The notes under the pieces are model-generated. The model made no database searches and was not told the origin of the DNA. It worked only from the letters and a program-made list of their open reading frames with translations. A program made the position numbers and the translations under genes. 8,541 nt of DNA from Prolixibacteraceae bacterium (GTDB lineage Bacteria > Bacteroidota > Bacteroidia > Bacteroidales > Prolixibacteraceae), in assembly GCA_007116765.1 (NCBI GenBank), contig SKHV01000473.1, forward strand, positions 1 through 8,541, given 5' to 3'. Of the stretch, positions 1-6,422 are shown piece after piece (position 1 is the stretch's first letter; each line of letters starts with the position of its first letter).

Positions 1-234
1 AAGCAGTATATTAATTTTTTTATAAGTAAACCGTTCGATATTCTTTTTGATTTAAGCAAAGAAGATAATCCGGTGATTGATTATATTTGTGCCAGATCGC
101 TTGCGAAATTTAAAGTAAGCACCCGTGTTAAGCACAACTTATTCGACCTGATTATTAAAATGAAACAACACAATAGTGAAAGCTTGATTGAAGAGACTAG
201 ACGAACATTAAATAATTTTAATCGGAAATCTTAA
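1..234 (+). CDS. DUF6913-like protein, 3' end only (5' truncated by window edge)
   Basis: The frame is open from base 1 to a TAA at 232-234 and encodes the last 77 residues of a protein whose start lies outside the window. The fragment contains a KPFDILFDLS segment followed by IDYICARSLAKFKV. This matches my memory of the C-terminal half of the small DUF6913 proteins often encoded directly before dapA in Bacteroidota (a phenylalanine-aspartate-leucine core, then a Ser-x-Ala-Lys-Phe-Lys-Val strand). The function of that family is unknown to me. The stop is only 3 bases before the dapA ATG, so the two are almost certainly co-transcribed and may be translationally coupled. The family call rests on remembered motifs, not an alignment; that the frame is a real gene is more certain. 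Confidence 0.72.
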   Translation, partial: KQYINFFISKPFDILFDLSKEDNPVIDYICARSLAKFKVSTRVKHNLFDLIIKMKQHNSESLIEETRRTLNNFNRKS

Positions 235-237
235 ATT

Positions 238-1116
238 ATGAGCAAAGCTTTTAGAGGAACCGGACCGGCGGTAATTACGCCATTCAAAGAGAGTGATTTA
301 ACCATCGATTTTGATGCCCTTGGCAGGGTACTTGAATATCAAATTGCCAGTGGCATTGACTTTATCGTGGCTCTTGGTACCACAGCCGAAACAGCTACTT
401 TAAACCATAGCGAAAGACATCAGGTGTACGGACACATTAAGAAAGTTAACAACGGTCGTCTTCCGTTAATGGTTGGTTTTGGTGGTAATGACACCCGCGA
501 TGTAATTGAACACATAAAATCGGCCGATTTTACTGGCATCGATGCAATTCTTTCAGTCGTCCCTTATTATAATAAACCTACTCAGGAAGGGCTTTTTAGG
601 CACTTTATGGCAATTGCAGAAGTATGCCCTGTTCCTATTCTTCTTTATAATGTGCCATCGCGTACCGGCGTGAATATGACTGCCGAAACAACTTTGCGAC
701 TAGCAAAAGCATCCAGCAAGTTTATGGGTGTAAAGGAAGCATCGGGCGATATTGACCAGATGAAGGAAATATTGGAAAAAGCACCCGCTAATTTTACTTT
801 ACTTAGTGGCGACGACGCGATGATTAACAAAATTGCAGCTATTGGCGGACATGGTGTTATTTCTGTTATGGCAAATGCTTTCCCTGCGCAAGTGGTAGAA
901 CTAAGCCGTAAAAGTATTGAAAACCCAGCCGCAACTAAAGATTTACAAGAAAGTTACGAATCTTTAATCGACCTTCTGTTTGTGGATGGAAATCCGGCAG
1001 GAGTAAAAGCGGTATTGAACCAACGGGGAATAATCGACAATGCACTGAGGCTTCCTCTTTGCCCTGTAAGCGACGATACTTTTGCTAAAATTGCCGATGT
1101 TTTGAATCAAATGTAG
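238..1116 (+). CDS. dapA: 4-hydroxy-tetrahydrodipicolinate synthase
   Basis: DapA condenses pyruvate with L-aspartate 4-semialdehyde to give 4-hydroxy-tetrahydrodipicolinate, the first committed step to meso-diaminopimelate and lysine, in the cytoplasm. The 292-residue product has the usual family length and a full (beta/alpha)8 aldolase pattern. Visible active-site signatures are the GTTAETATL pyruvate-carboxylate loop (Thr48-Thr49), VVPYYNKPTQEG around Tyr110-Tyr111, LYNVPSRTG with Tyr137 and Arg142, and the Schiff-base lysine Lys166 in GVKEASGDI. GHGVISV near 204-210 and FVDGNPAGVK near 248-257 are also typical. Ala50 where many homologues have Gly (GTTGE) is, from memory, common in Bacteroidota. 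The ATG at 238 follows the previous stop by 3 bases and no earlier start is plausible. nspC begins 4 bases after its stop, so the three genes form one transcription unit. No missing catalytic residue is seen. Confidence 0.97.
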   Translation: MSKAFRGTGPAVITPFKESDLTIDFDALGRVLEYQIASGIDFIVALGTTAETATLNHSERHQVYGHIKKVNNGRLPLMVGFGGNDTRDVIEHIKSADFTGIDAILSVVPYYNKPTQEGLFRHFMAIAEVCPVPILLYNVPSRTGVNMTAETTLRLAKASSKFMGVKEASGDIDQMKEILEKAPANFTLLSGDDAMINKIAAIGGHGVISVMANAFPAQVVELSRKSIENPAATKDLQESYESLIDLLFVDGNPAGVKAVLNQRGIIDNALRLPLCPVSDDTFAKIADVLNQM

Positions 1117-1120
1117 GTCA

Positions 1121-2263
1121 ATGTCGATAAATTTTAACACCATACCTTCGCCTTGTTTTGTAATTGATGAAGAGTTGCTTGAGCGTAATCTGAAACTCAT
1201 TAAATCGGTGAAAGACAGAGCCGGTATCGACATTATTCTGGCGTTCAAGGGTTTTGCCATGTGGAGTGTGTTTCCGCTTATAAAGAAATATATAAACTCT
1301 ACCACGGCAAGCTCTTTGCACGAAGCAAAATTGGCTGCCAAAGAATTTGGTACACCGGCACACACTTATGCTCCGGCTTATACCGCATCCGATTTTCCCG
1401 AAATTATTGCTTGCTCAAGCCACATCTCATTTAACTCTCTTTCGCAATTCAATACTTTTATGCCCGAAATCAAAAAATCGGGTAAGAAAATATCGGTGGG
1501 GATTCGTGTAAATCCTGAATTTTCAGAGGTGGAAACTGAGTTGTACAATCCCTGTGCTCCGGGTTCGCGACTGGGTATTCTGGCCGAACAGTTACCCGAT
1601 AAGCTCCCAGCTGGAATTGAAGGCCTGCATTTTCATGCTTTGTGCGAATCAAAATCGTATGATCTTGAAAAAACACTCAAAGCTTTCGAAGAAAAGTTCA
1701 ACAAATACTTCGATCAAGTTAAATGGGTGAATATGGGCGGTGGCCACCTTATGACACATAAGGACTACAACACAGAACATTTAGTTAACTTGCTTAAGGA
1801 TTTTAAAGCACGTACAAAACTTGATGTGATATTGGAACCCGGAAGTGCATTTGCCTGGGAAACCGGATATTTACGCTCTACTGTTGTCGATGTGGTTGAG
1901 AATAAGGGAATAAAAACTGCAATTCTCGATGTGTCGTTTGCTGCACACATGCCCGATTGTTTGGAAATGCCCTACAAACCTCGTATTAATGGAAGTTATT
2001 ACGAAACACAAAAAGAACTGCCCACATACCGCATGGGTGGGAATTCATGTTTGTCGGGCGATTACGTAGGATTCTGGTCTTTCGATAATGAATTAAAACC
2101 TGGCGATGCGATTGTTTTCGAAGACATGATTCATTACACCATGGTTAAAACCACATTTTTTAATGGCGTTCAGCATCCGGCAATTGGAATATGGAACAAT
2201 AAAACAGGTTTTAAGCTTGTGCGACAATTTACCTACAACGATTACAAGCAAAAACTATCATAA
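1121..2263 (+). CDS. nspC: Carboxynorspermidine/carboxyspermidine decarboxylase
   Basis: NspC is a PLP-dependent fold-III decarboxylase that converts carboxyspermidine or carboxynorspermidine to spermidine or norspermidine, the last step of the alternative polyamine route. The 380 residues cover the whole family length. The N-terminal alanine-racemase-like barrel carries the PLP lysine Lys43 in ILAFKGFAMW, FNSLSQ near 104-109, LYNPCAPGSRLG at 141-152, GLHFHALCE at 168-176, the phosphate-binding GGGH at 206-209 and LEPGSA at 238-243. The C-terminal beta domain has HMPDCLEMPYKP at 276-287, the GGNSCLSGD motif at 306-314 with the cross-dimer cysteine Cys310, and DMIHYTMVK at 335-343. These motifs separate it from diaminopimelate decarboxylase LysA, a distant relative. 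The ATG at 1121 is 4 bases after the dapA stop. The partner carboxyspermidine dehydrogenase is not in the window. Whether the in vivo product is spermidine or norspermidine cannot be told from sequence. Confidence 0.95.
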   Translation: MSINFNTIPSPCFVIDEELLERNLKLIKSVKDRAGIDIILAFKGFAMWSVFPLIKKYINSTTASSLHEAKLAAKEFGTPAHTYAPAYTASDFPEIIACSSHISFNSLSQFNTFMPEIKKSGKKISVGIRVNPEFSEVETELYNPCAPGSRLGILAEQLPDKLPAGIEGLHFHALCESKSYDLEKTLKAFEEKFNKYFDQVKWVNMGGGHLMTHKDYNTEHLVNLLKDFKARTKLDVILEPGSAFAWETGYLRSTVVDVVENKGIKTAILDVSFAAHMPDCLEMPYKPRINGSYYETQKELPTYRMGGNSCLSGDYVGFWSFDNELKPGDAIVFEDMIHYTMVKTTFFNGVQHPAIGIWNNKTGFKLVRQFTYNDYKQKLS

Positions 2264-2274
2264 GCACAGTGCTT
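2262..2274 (+). terminator. Short palindrome at the end of nspC, weak candidate transcript end
   Basis: AAGCAC-A-GTGCTT is a perfect inverted repeat that overlaps the nspC stop codon, giving a 5-bp stem with a 3-base loop. It is followed by TACATTATTT rather than a run of T's, so it is a poor intrinsic terminator. It may protect the 3' end of the transcript or mean nothing. It is the only hairpin I see between nspC and the sigma-factor promoter. Confidence 0.22.
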
Positions 2275-2329
2275 TACATTATTTAACTATAGTGTTTTCT
2301 TTTAAGCTACTGTAATTCCAAAAAAATTG

Positions 2330-2337
2330 TAGATTTG
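2330..2337 (+). promoter_or_regulatory. Bacteroidota-type -7 box (TAnnTTTG) ahead of the sigma gene
   Basis: TAGATTTG fits the Bacteroidota housekeeping -7 consensus TAnnTTTG exactly. Transcription would begin a few bases downstream, near 2343-2345, leaving a leader of about 25 bases before the ATG at 2368. I could not find a convincing -33 TTG element at the usual distance upstream, so this rests on the -7 box and its position in the only spacer between nspC and the sigma operon. The site would drive the sigma, FecR-like and receptor genes, separately from the dapA-nspC operon. Confidence 0.5.
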
Positions 2338-2367
2338 TATCTACTGAAAACGATTGTATTTCCATTT

Positions 2368-2874
2368 ATGGACATATCAAATAAAGGAAAAGACTGGTTT
2401 ACCAATGTTTTTGACGAACATTATGAGTTTGTCCGAAATTATCTCTTCTATCTGAGCTCCGACATGAACGTGGCTGAAGATTTGGTGCAGGATGTTTTTA
2501 TGAAAATTTGGGAAGTGCGTCAAAACGTTAAAAACGAGACAGTTAAGCCTTTATTGTTTCGGATTGCACGTAACTTGTACTACAATTCCCATAAACGTAA
2601 AGCGCTTGATATGAGATTTGTGAGCAGTACGGTTTTTGAAAATGAAAACGAATCGCCCGAGTATTTACTCGAGATGAAAGAGTTTGATCAAAAATTACAA
2701 AAGGCTATTTCGGACTTACCCGAACATTGCAGAATCGTGTTTCTGATGAGCCGCATAGATGATTTGAAATATCATGAAATTGCCGAAAGGTTAAATGTAA
2801 GTGTAAAAGCGGTTGAAAAACAGGTAAGTAAAGCTTTGAAAATTTTACGTCAAAATATTGATTTTAAAATCTAA
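2368..2874 (+). CDS. ECF-type RNA polymerase sigma factor (FecI-like)
   Basis: This 168-residue product is an extracytoplasmic-function sigma factor that should direct RNA polymerase to a small set of promoters, most likely including that of the receptor it is encoded with. Region 2 spans about residues 18-80 (YEFVRNYLFYLSSD, then AEDLVQDVFMKIWE, then FRIARNLYYNSHKRK). Region 4 spans about 108-160 (LPEHCRIVFLMSRID, then the helix-turn-helix YHEIAERLNVSVKAVEKQVSKALK). There is no region 1 or 3, as expected for ECF factors. I chose the ATG at 2368. The frame stays open to a TTG at 2335, but that codon lies inside the -7 promoter box and so upstream of the likely transcript start. The 3' end overlaps the FecR-like frame. 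This is the regulatory head of a sigma/FecR/TonB-transducer operon. Confidence 0.92.
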   Translation: MDISNKGKDWFTNVFDEHYEFVRNYLFYLSSDMNVAEDLVQDVFMKIWEVRQNVKNETVKPLLFRIARNLYYNSHKRKALDMRFVSSTVFENENESPEYLLEMKEFDQKLQKAISDLPEHCRIVFLMSRIDDLKYHEIAERLNVSVKAVEKQVSKALKILRQNIDFKI

Positions 2875-3634
2875 ATTTGCATTTAAAATAAAGCATAAAG
2901 TGGTCGAGGTAAATTCATCAAAAATAAATATAGTAATTGGTTCCGTTGCTGCTGTTGCGGTATTCTTTACTATACTGTACATTGGGATGTTTAACACCGG
3001 AAAATATTCTCCCGATATCACTACTGGAATTACTGAAAACAAGGTAGTTGTAATGCCCGACAGTTCGCTTATTCACCTCAGTTCAAACTCAATCGTGAAA
3101 TACCATTGTAATAAGTTTACAGGAAACCGTAATGTTGTACTTAAGGGCGAAGCATTTTTTGAGGTCAACGAAGGAAGAAAGTTCAAAGTTGATTTTCAGG
3201 GCGGAAATCTTTTTGTGAACGGTACAAAATTCAATGTAATTGCTTATTCTGAACAATACATTAAAGTAGATTGTGTTGAAGGAGGTGTCGATTTTAAATA
3301 CGGACGTTACAGTATTTCATTGAAACAGGGGCAGGGGATTAAAGTATACAAAGGAATTATAACAGGACCATACTCCGTTGAAGAAACTTTTGCGCTTGAG
3401 CAACTCAACAATATACACTCGTGGGACAGGATTAGTGTAGAAGAGCTATTTTTTTTGCTGGGAAGCAAGTATAACTATGAAATTATACTTGATCGTCATG
3501 CAGGAAAGCGCAACTTTACAGGTCAGATTGATATGTCGGATCTTCAGAACAGTTTAAGCATAATATCGCATGCAATGGATTTGGATTATTTTGTAGATGA
3601 GGAGAATCAAACCATTACAATACATGCTAAATAG
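2858..3634 (+). CDS. FecR-like anti-sigma factor with DUF4974 domain, short N-terminus
   Basis: FecR-type proteins span the inner membrane, hold or activate the cognate ECF sigma factor, and receive a signal from the outer-membrane transducer in the periplasm. In this product one membrane segment lies at about residues 23-44 (INIVIGSVAAVAVFFTILYI). A FecR domain follows at about 61-147 (VVVMPDSSLIHLSSNS, VVLKGEAFFEV, VNGTKFNVIAY), then a DUF4974 domain at about 191-256 (SWDRISVEELFFLLGSKYNYEI to the end). The expected cytoplasmic sigma-binding domain of roughly 80 residues is missing: at most 22 residues precede the membrane segment, and no ATG occurs before it. The best start is the TTG at 2858, 17 bases inside the sigma gene, which suggests translational coupling; GTG at 2900 is an alternative. 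The 3' end overlaps the receptor start. Family assignment is firm; the start and the sigma-inhibiting ability are uncertain. Confidence 0.85.
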   Translation: MILKSKFAFKIKHKVVEVNSSKINIVIGSVAAVAVFFTILYIGMFNTGKYSPDITTGITENKVVVMPDSSLIHLSSNSIVKYHCNKFTGNRNVVLKGEAFFEVNEGRKFKVDFQGGNLFVNGTKFNVIAYSEQYIKVDCVEGGVDFKYGRYSISLKQGQGIKVYKGIITGPYSVEETFALEQLNNIHSWDRISVEELFFLLGSKYNYEIILDRHAGKRNFTGQIDMSDLQNSLSIISHAMDLDYFVDEENQTITIHAK

Positions 3635-6293
3635 GCAAAACACCATATTTGCAATATTCTTATTTCTTTTTTTGCATTCCGGTTTACTTTTGTTCTCTCA
3701 AAACAAAATATCGGTTATAGCAGAGAATGAGCCTCTTAGTACACTTCTCTATTCAATAGCCGATAAACATAATTTCCGCGTGGCTTTCGATGACGATTTA
3801 CTAGGACAAATTGATGCTTCGCTTGAATTGACCAATGTGGATATTGCTGATTTTCTAAAAATTATTTCAGACCAATATGGTCTGGACTTTCGTCAAATTG
3901 CAGGAACTTACGTGTTGTATGTATCCGACGAAGAAAAAGTAGCTGAAGCCATTGAAAATACTGAAACCAGGAAAACGCTAGCGGGAGAGGTGGTAGTTGA
4001 AACTAAGGAACAAGCTGATGAACCCGAAATAACATTATCGGGTTTTGTGCAAAATTTACGCTCGGGTGAGAAACTGCGCTTTTGCCGCATAACTATTAAC
4101 GATAAGCATTTGACGCTGACCAATGAAATGGGCTATTTCCAAATGCCCCTCGATTCGGGAGGTTCAGTAAAAATTGAAATCAATCATCTCGGCTTTTATC
4201 CCTACGACACTACGCTTGTGATTCATCATTCAATTGAATTAGAATTTGGTATTGCTCCCATTCCTTTGCTAAGCCCTTTAAGCCGACGAAGTGTTACTCC
4301 GCTTAAATTTATGATAGAAATGCCGGATAAGCCCGGAATAGTAGCTTATAGCCCGCAAAATGTATTTCAGTTGCCCGGAACAGAATCTAACGATTTGGTA
4401 AATGCACTTACCTTAATTCCCGGAATCAACTACTTAAAAGGTGCCGATGCCGGACTTTCCATTAGGGGAGGAGCACCCTCGGATAATTTAGTGCTTATCG
4501 ACGGAATTCCAATAATTGAAACGAACCACTTAATGGGCAATCTGAGCTCCTTGAATTCAAAATTTATTCAACAGGCATTTGTGTCGCGAGGTGGCTTTGG
4601 TGCTGAATACGGAGGGCGTACCTCGGGCATAGTTGACTTAACAGGAAAGGCCGGAAGTAACGAAAAAACAGTTGTCGATTTCACTGCAAATTTACTTCAT
4701 GCCAATATATATCTTGGGGTGCCAATTAGCGAGAAAAGTGCACTTTCGGCGGCGTTCCGTAAATCTTTTGTCGATATATGGCCAAGCTATCACCTTAATA
4801 ACTTTGCCTTTGAGAATGTCAGTATTCATATAAATGACGAAACTTCTAAAACTGCTGCTATTTCGCAAACCGAAACAAGTTATTCCGATGTAAACATTAA
4901 GCTCACCATGCGCCCCGATAAACGCAAGGAAATAAGTTTTAATCTTTTTGACAGCTTCGACCGACAAAAACGGAATTACGATTTTCCGATGGATGGCGAT
5001 TATTATCAGCAAAATTTTTCACGAGAAAGGACTTCGGGATACAGTTTCAATTTAAAAACTCAAAGCATAACAGGCTGGTTGAATGCTTTTAGCGCCGGAT
5101 ATAATCAACTGTTCTCCGAGTCGATTTCGGAATATGGGAAAAAGCCTTCAATAGCAGACCAACTGGTCAGGAATTTTTTCGATAGCGACAACATTCGCAT
5201 TAGCGAAGCCAGAGCTACATGGAGTTCAGAACTAGAACGCAGGTTTTTAAGTCAAAAATTTGGAGTGGGCTACAATTATCATTTTGTGGATTTCAGATAC
5301 GAAGATCATGAAGTTAAAGTAAGCGGAGCGAATCATTTTAACGACTCAATATCGGCGGCTTCATCGGTACATTTGTCAAACCTCTATTATCAAGCTGAAC
5401 TTGCTCCGCTTGATTGGTTAAAGTTTAGAGCTGGAATAAGAGGTCTTTTCAATATAAATGAAAGTGAATTTTTTTCTCAACCCCGTTACGGAATTGAAGT
5501 GAATCCTTTTAAAAGCCTTCGGTTCAGCTATTCAGGCGGGAGGTATATGCAACAAATGTATCTTACCCGGCGAATTGATTCTTACAAAAATTCTACACCC
5601 ATGTGGTTTATACCGTCCGATAAAAACCAATACCTCGATGCCTTTCATCATATAGCAGGAACAAGGTTCGAATACAAAAATATTTTACTCAATATTGAAG
5701 CCTATCAGAAAAGAAACATGAATAAATATTTCTTCATAGGGGAAAATTCGTTTCAGGGAATATTGCCAATTGTCGAATATCAGAAAAGAAACGGCGAAGA
5801 AATAAACCGGGGAGTAGACGTGTTGTTTCAATGGAGAGGCACTTTTTTTAAACATCTGGTTTCGTATTCCTTGTCCGAATCGCTTGAGCGCATAGAAGGT
5901 GTTAATGGTTATACTTTTTTCAATGCTTTCGACCACCAGTTGCATCGTTTACGTGTGACCGAAGTGGTAAATTGGCGCAATTGGACCGCTTCGGTAAATT
6001 GGCATTATGCAAGCGGAATGCCTTATTTACAAGTAAATTCAACGCCCGACAGTTTTGTTTTTGGGGTATTACCACATTATATGCAACTTGACTTTTCGCT
6101 GGTGAAGCAATTCAATTTTCACTACTTTTATGCCGATGTAGGCATTACTATACTCAATGTGCTAGATAGGAAGAATGAAATTGCAGCGAAGAATTTTGTG
6201 CTCCCCGAAGGCATTCAAAATCACACCGTAAAGAGCATCACAACAGCAACATCATTTTCACCGCTCTTTTACATCAACCTGCGTTACGAGTAA
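3624..6293 (+). CDS. TonB-dependent outer-membrane receptor/transducer with STN domain
   Basis: This is an outer-membrane beta-barrel that should import a ligand with TonB energy and signal its presence to the FecR-like protein. With the ATG at 3624 it has 889 residues. A longer start at 3597 adds 9 residues. I prefer 3624 because it gives a compact signal peptide (charged LNRQN, a long hydrophobic stretch, then FSQ) and a small overlap with the upstream gene. Numbering from 3597, the order is: STN signalling domain about 38-110, acidic linker about 111-145, carboxypeptidase-like regulatory domain about 146-222, plug about 250-352 (ESNDLVNALTLIPGI, LSIRGGAPSDNLVLIDGIPI, GFGAEYGGRTSGIVDL), and barrel to the end (FYINLRYE). 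I see no clear TonB box. No SusD partner follows, so this is not a standard glycan SusCD pair; the ligand is unknown and could be a siderophore, cofactor, peptide or sugar. Confidence 0.93.
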   Translation: MLNRQNTIFAIFLFLFLHSGLLLFSQNKISVIAENEPLSTLLYSIADKHNFRVAFDDDLLGQIDASLELTNVDIADFLKIISDQYGLDFRQIAGTYVLYVSDEEKVAEAIENTETRKTLAGEVVVETKEQADEPEITLSGFVQNLRSGEKLRFCRITINDKHLTLTNEMGYFQMPLDSGGSVKIEINHLGFYPYDTTLVIHHSIELEFGIAPIPLLSPLSRRSVTPLKFMIEMPDKPGIVAYSPQNVFQLPGTESNDLVNALTLIPGINYLKGADAGLSIRGGAPSDNLVLIDGIPIIETNHLMGNLSSLNSKFIQQAFVSRGGFGAEYGGRTSGIVDLTGKAGSNEKTVVDFTANLLHANIYLGVPISEKSALSAAFRKSFVDIWPSYHLNNFAFENVSIHINDETSKTAAISQTETSYSDVNIKLTMRPDKRKEISFNLFDSFDRQKRNYDFPMDGDYYQQNFSRERTSGYSFNLKTQSITGWLNAFSAGYNQLFSESISEYGKKPSIADQLVRNFFDSDNIRISEARATWSSELERRFLSQKFGVGYNYHFVDFRYEDHEVKVSGANHFNDSISAASSVHLSNLYYQAELAPLDWLKFRAGIRGLFNINESEFFSQPRYGIEVNPFKSLRFSYSGGRYMQQMYLTRRIDSYKNSTPMWFIPSDKNQYLDAFHHIAGTRFEYKNILLNIEAYQKRNMNKYFFIGENSFQGILPIVEYQKRNGEEINRGVDVLFQWRGTFFKHLVSYSLSESLERIEGVNGYTFFNAFDHQLHRLRVTEVVNWRNWTASVNWHYASGMPYLQVNSTPDSFVFGVLPHYMQLDFSLVKQFNFHYFYADVGITILNVLDRKNEIAAKNFVLPEGIQNHTVKSITTATSFSPLFYINLRYE

Positions 6294-6422
6294 AATATGC
6301 CACTTTATTTTTTTCTATTTTCAATTTTTTTTTCTTTTTTATCCTATCTACTCGATATAATAAATTAGCTTTGTGATATTTGAAAATAAAATATTAAGGG
6401 GAATACATCACAATTATACTAT
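6294..6422. other. AT-rich spacer between receptor and methyltransferase
   Basis: This spacer holds no gene. Its first half, about 6303-6345, is a run of T-rich tracts with no GC hairpin before them, so it is not a classical intrinsic terminator, though it may end the receptor transcript in another way. The second half carries the promoter-like box and an AAGGGGAA stretch at 6396-6403, about 20 bases before the methyltransferase ATG and too far for a standard Shine-Dalgarno site. Confidence 0.6.
6366..6373 (+). promoter_or_regulatory. Bacteroidota-type -7 box (TAnnTTTG) ahead of the methyltransferase
   Basis: TAGCTTTG matches the TAnnTTTG -7 consensus. The predicted transcript start near 6379-6381 leaves a leader of about 43 bases before the ATG at 6423. 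No good -33 TTG is visible at the expected distance, as with the sigma-operon box. The position suggests that the methyltransferase has its own promoter and is not part of the receptor operon. Confidence 0.45.

Noticed and set aside
964..1365. Minus-strand open frames across the dapA/nspC junction
   Set aside because: They lie opposite two strongly supported genes, match no family I know, and have no promoter or start context. They are antisense shadows.
2335..2367. N-terminal extension of the sigma factor from TTG 2335
   Set aside because: The codon lies in the -7 promoter box, and the extra residues (YLLKTIVFPF) do not look like the start of an ECF sigma factor. The ATG at 2368 is preferred.
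2862..2868. TTTTAAA near the sigma stop as a -1 frameshift heptamer
   Set aside because: The second codon would not re-pair after a -1 move, and a -1 shift leads to the wrong frame; the FecR-like frame needs +1.
4692..5012. Minus-strand open frame of 106 codons inside the receptor gene
   Set aside because: It is fully covered by the receptor barrel coding sequence and shows no recognisable domain.
5704..5795. Repeated TATCAGAAAAGAAAC within the receptor gene
   Set aside because: Two copies about 75 bases apart both encode YQKRN in the same frame on neighbouring barrel strands. This looks like chance or similar strand composition rather than a functional repeat.
6303..6345. T-rich tract after the receptor gene as an intrinsic terminator
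   Set aside because: No GC-containing hairpin precedes the T runs, so the defining stem is absent.
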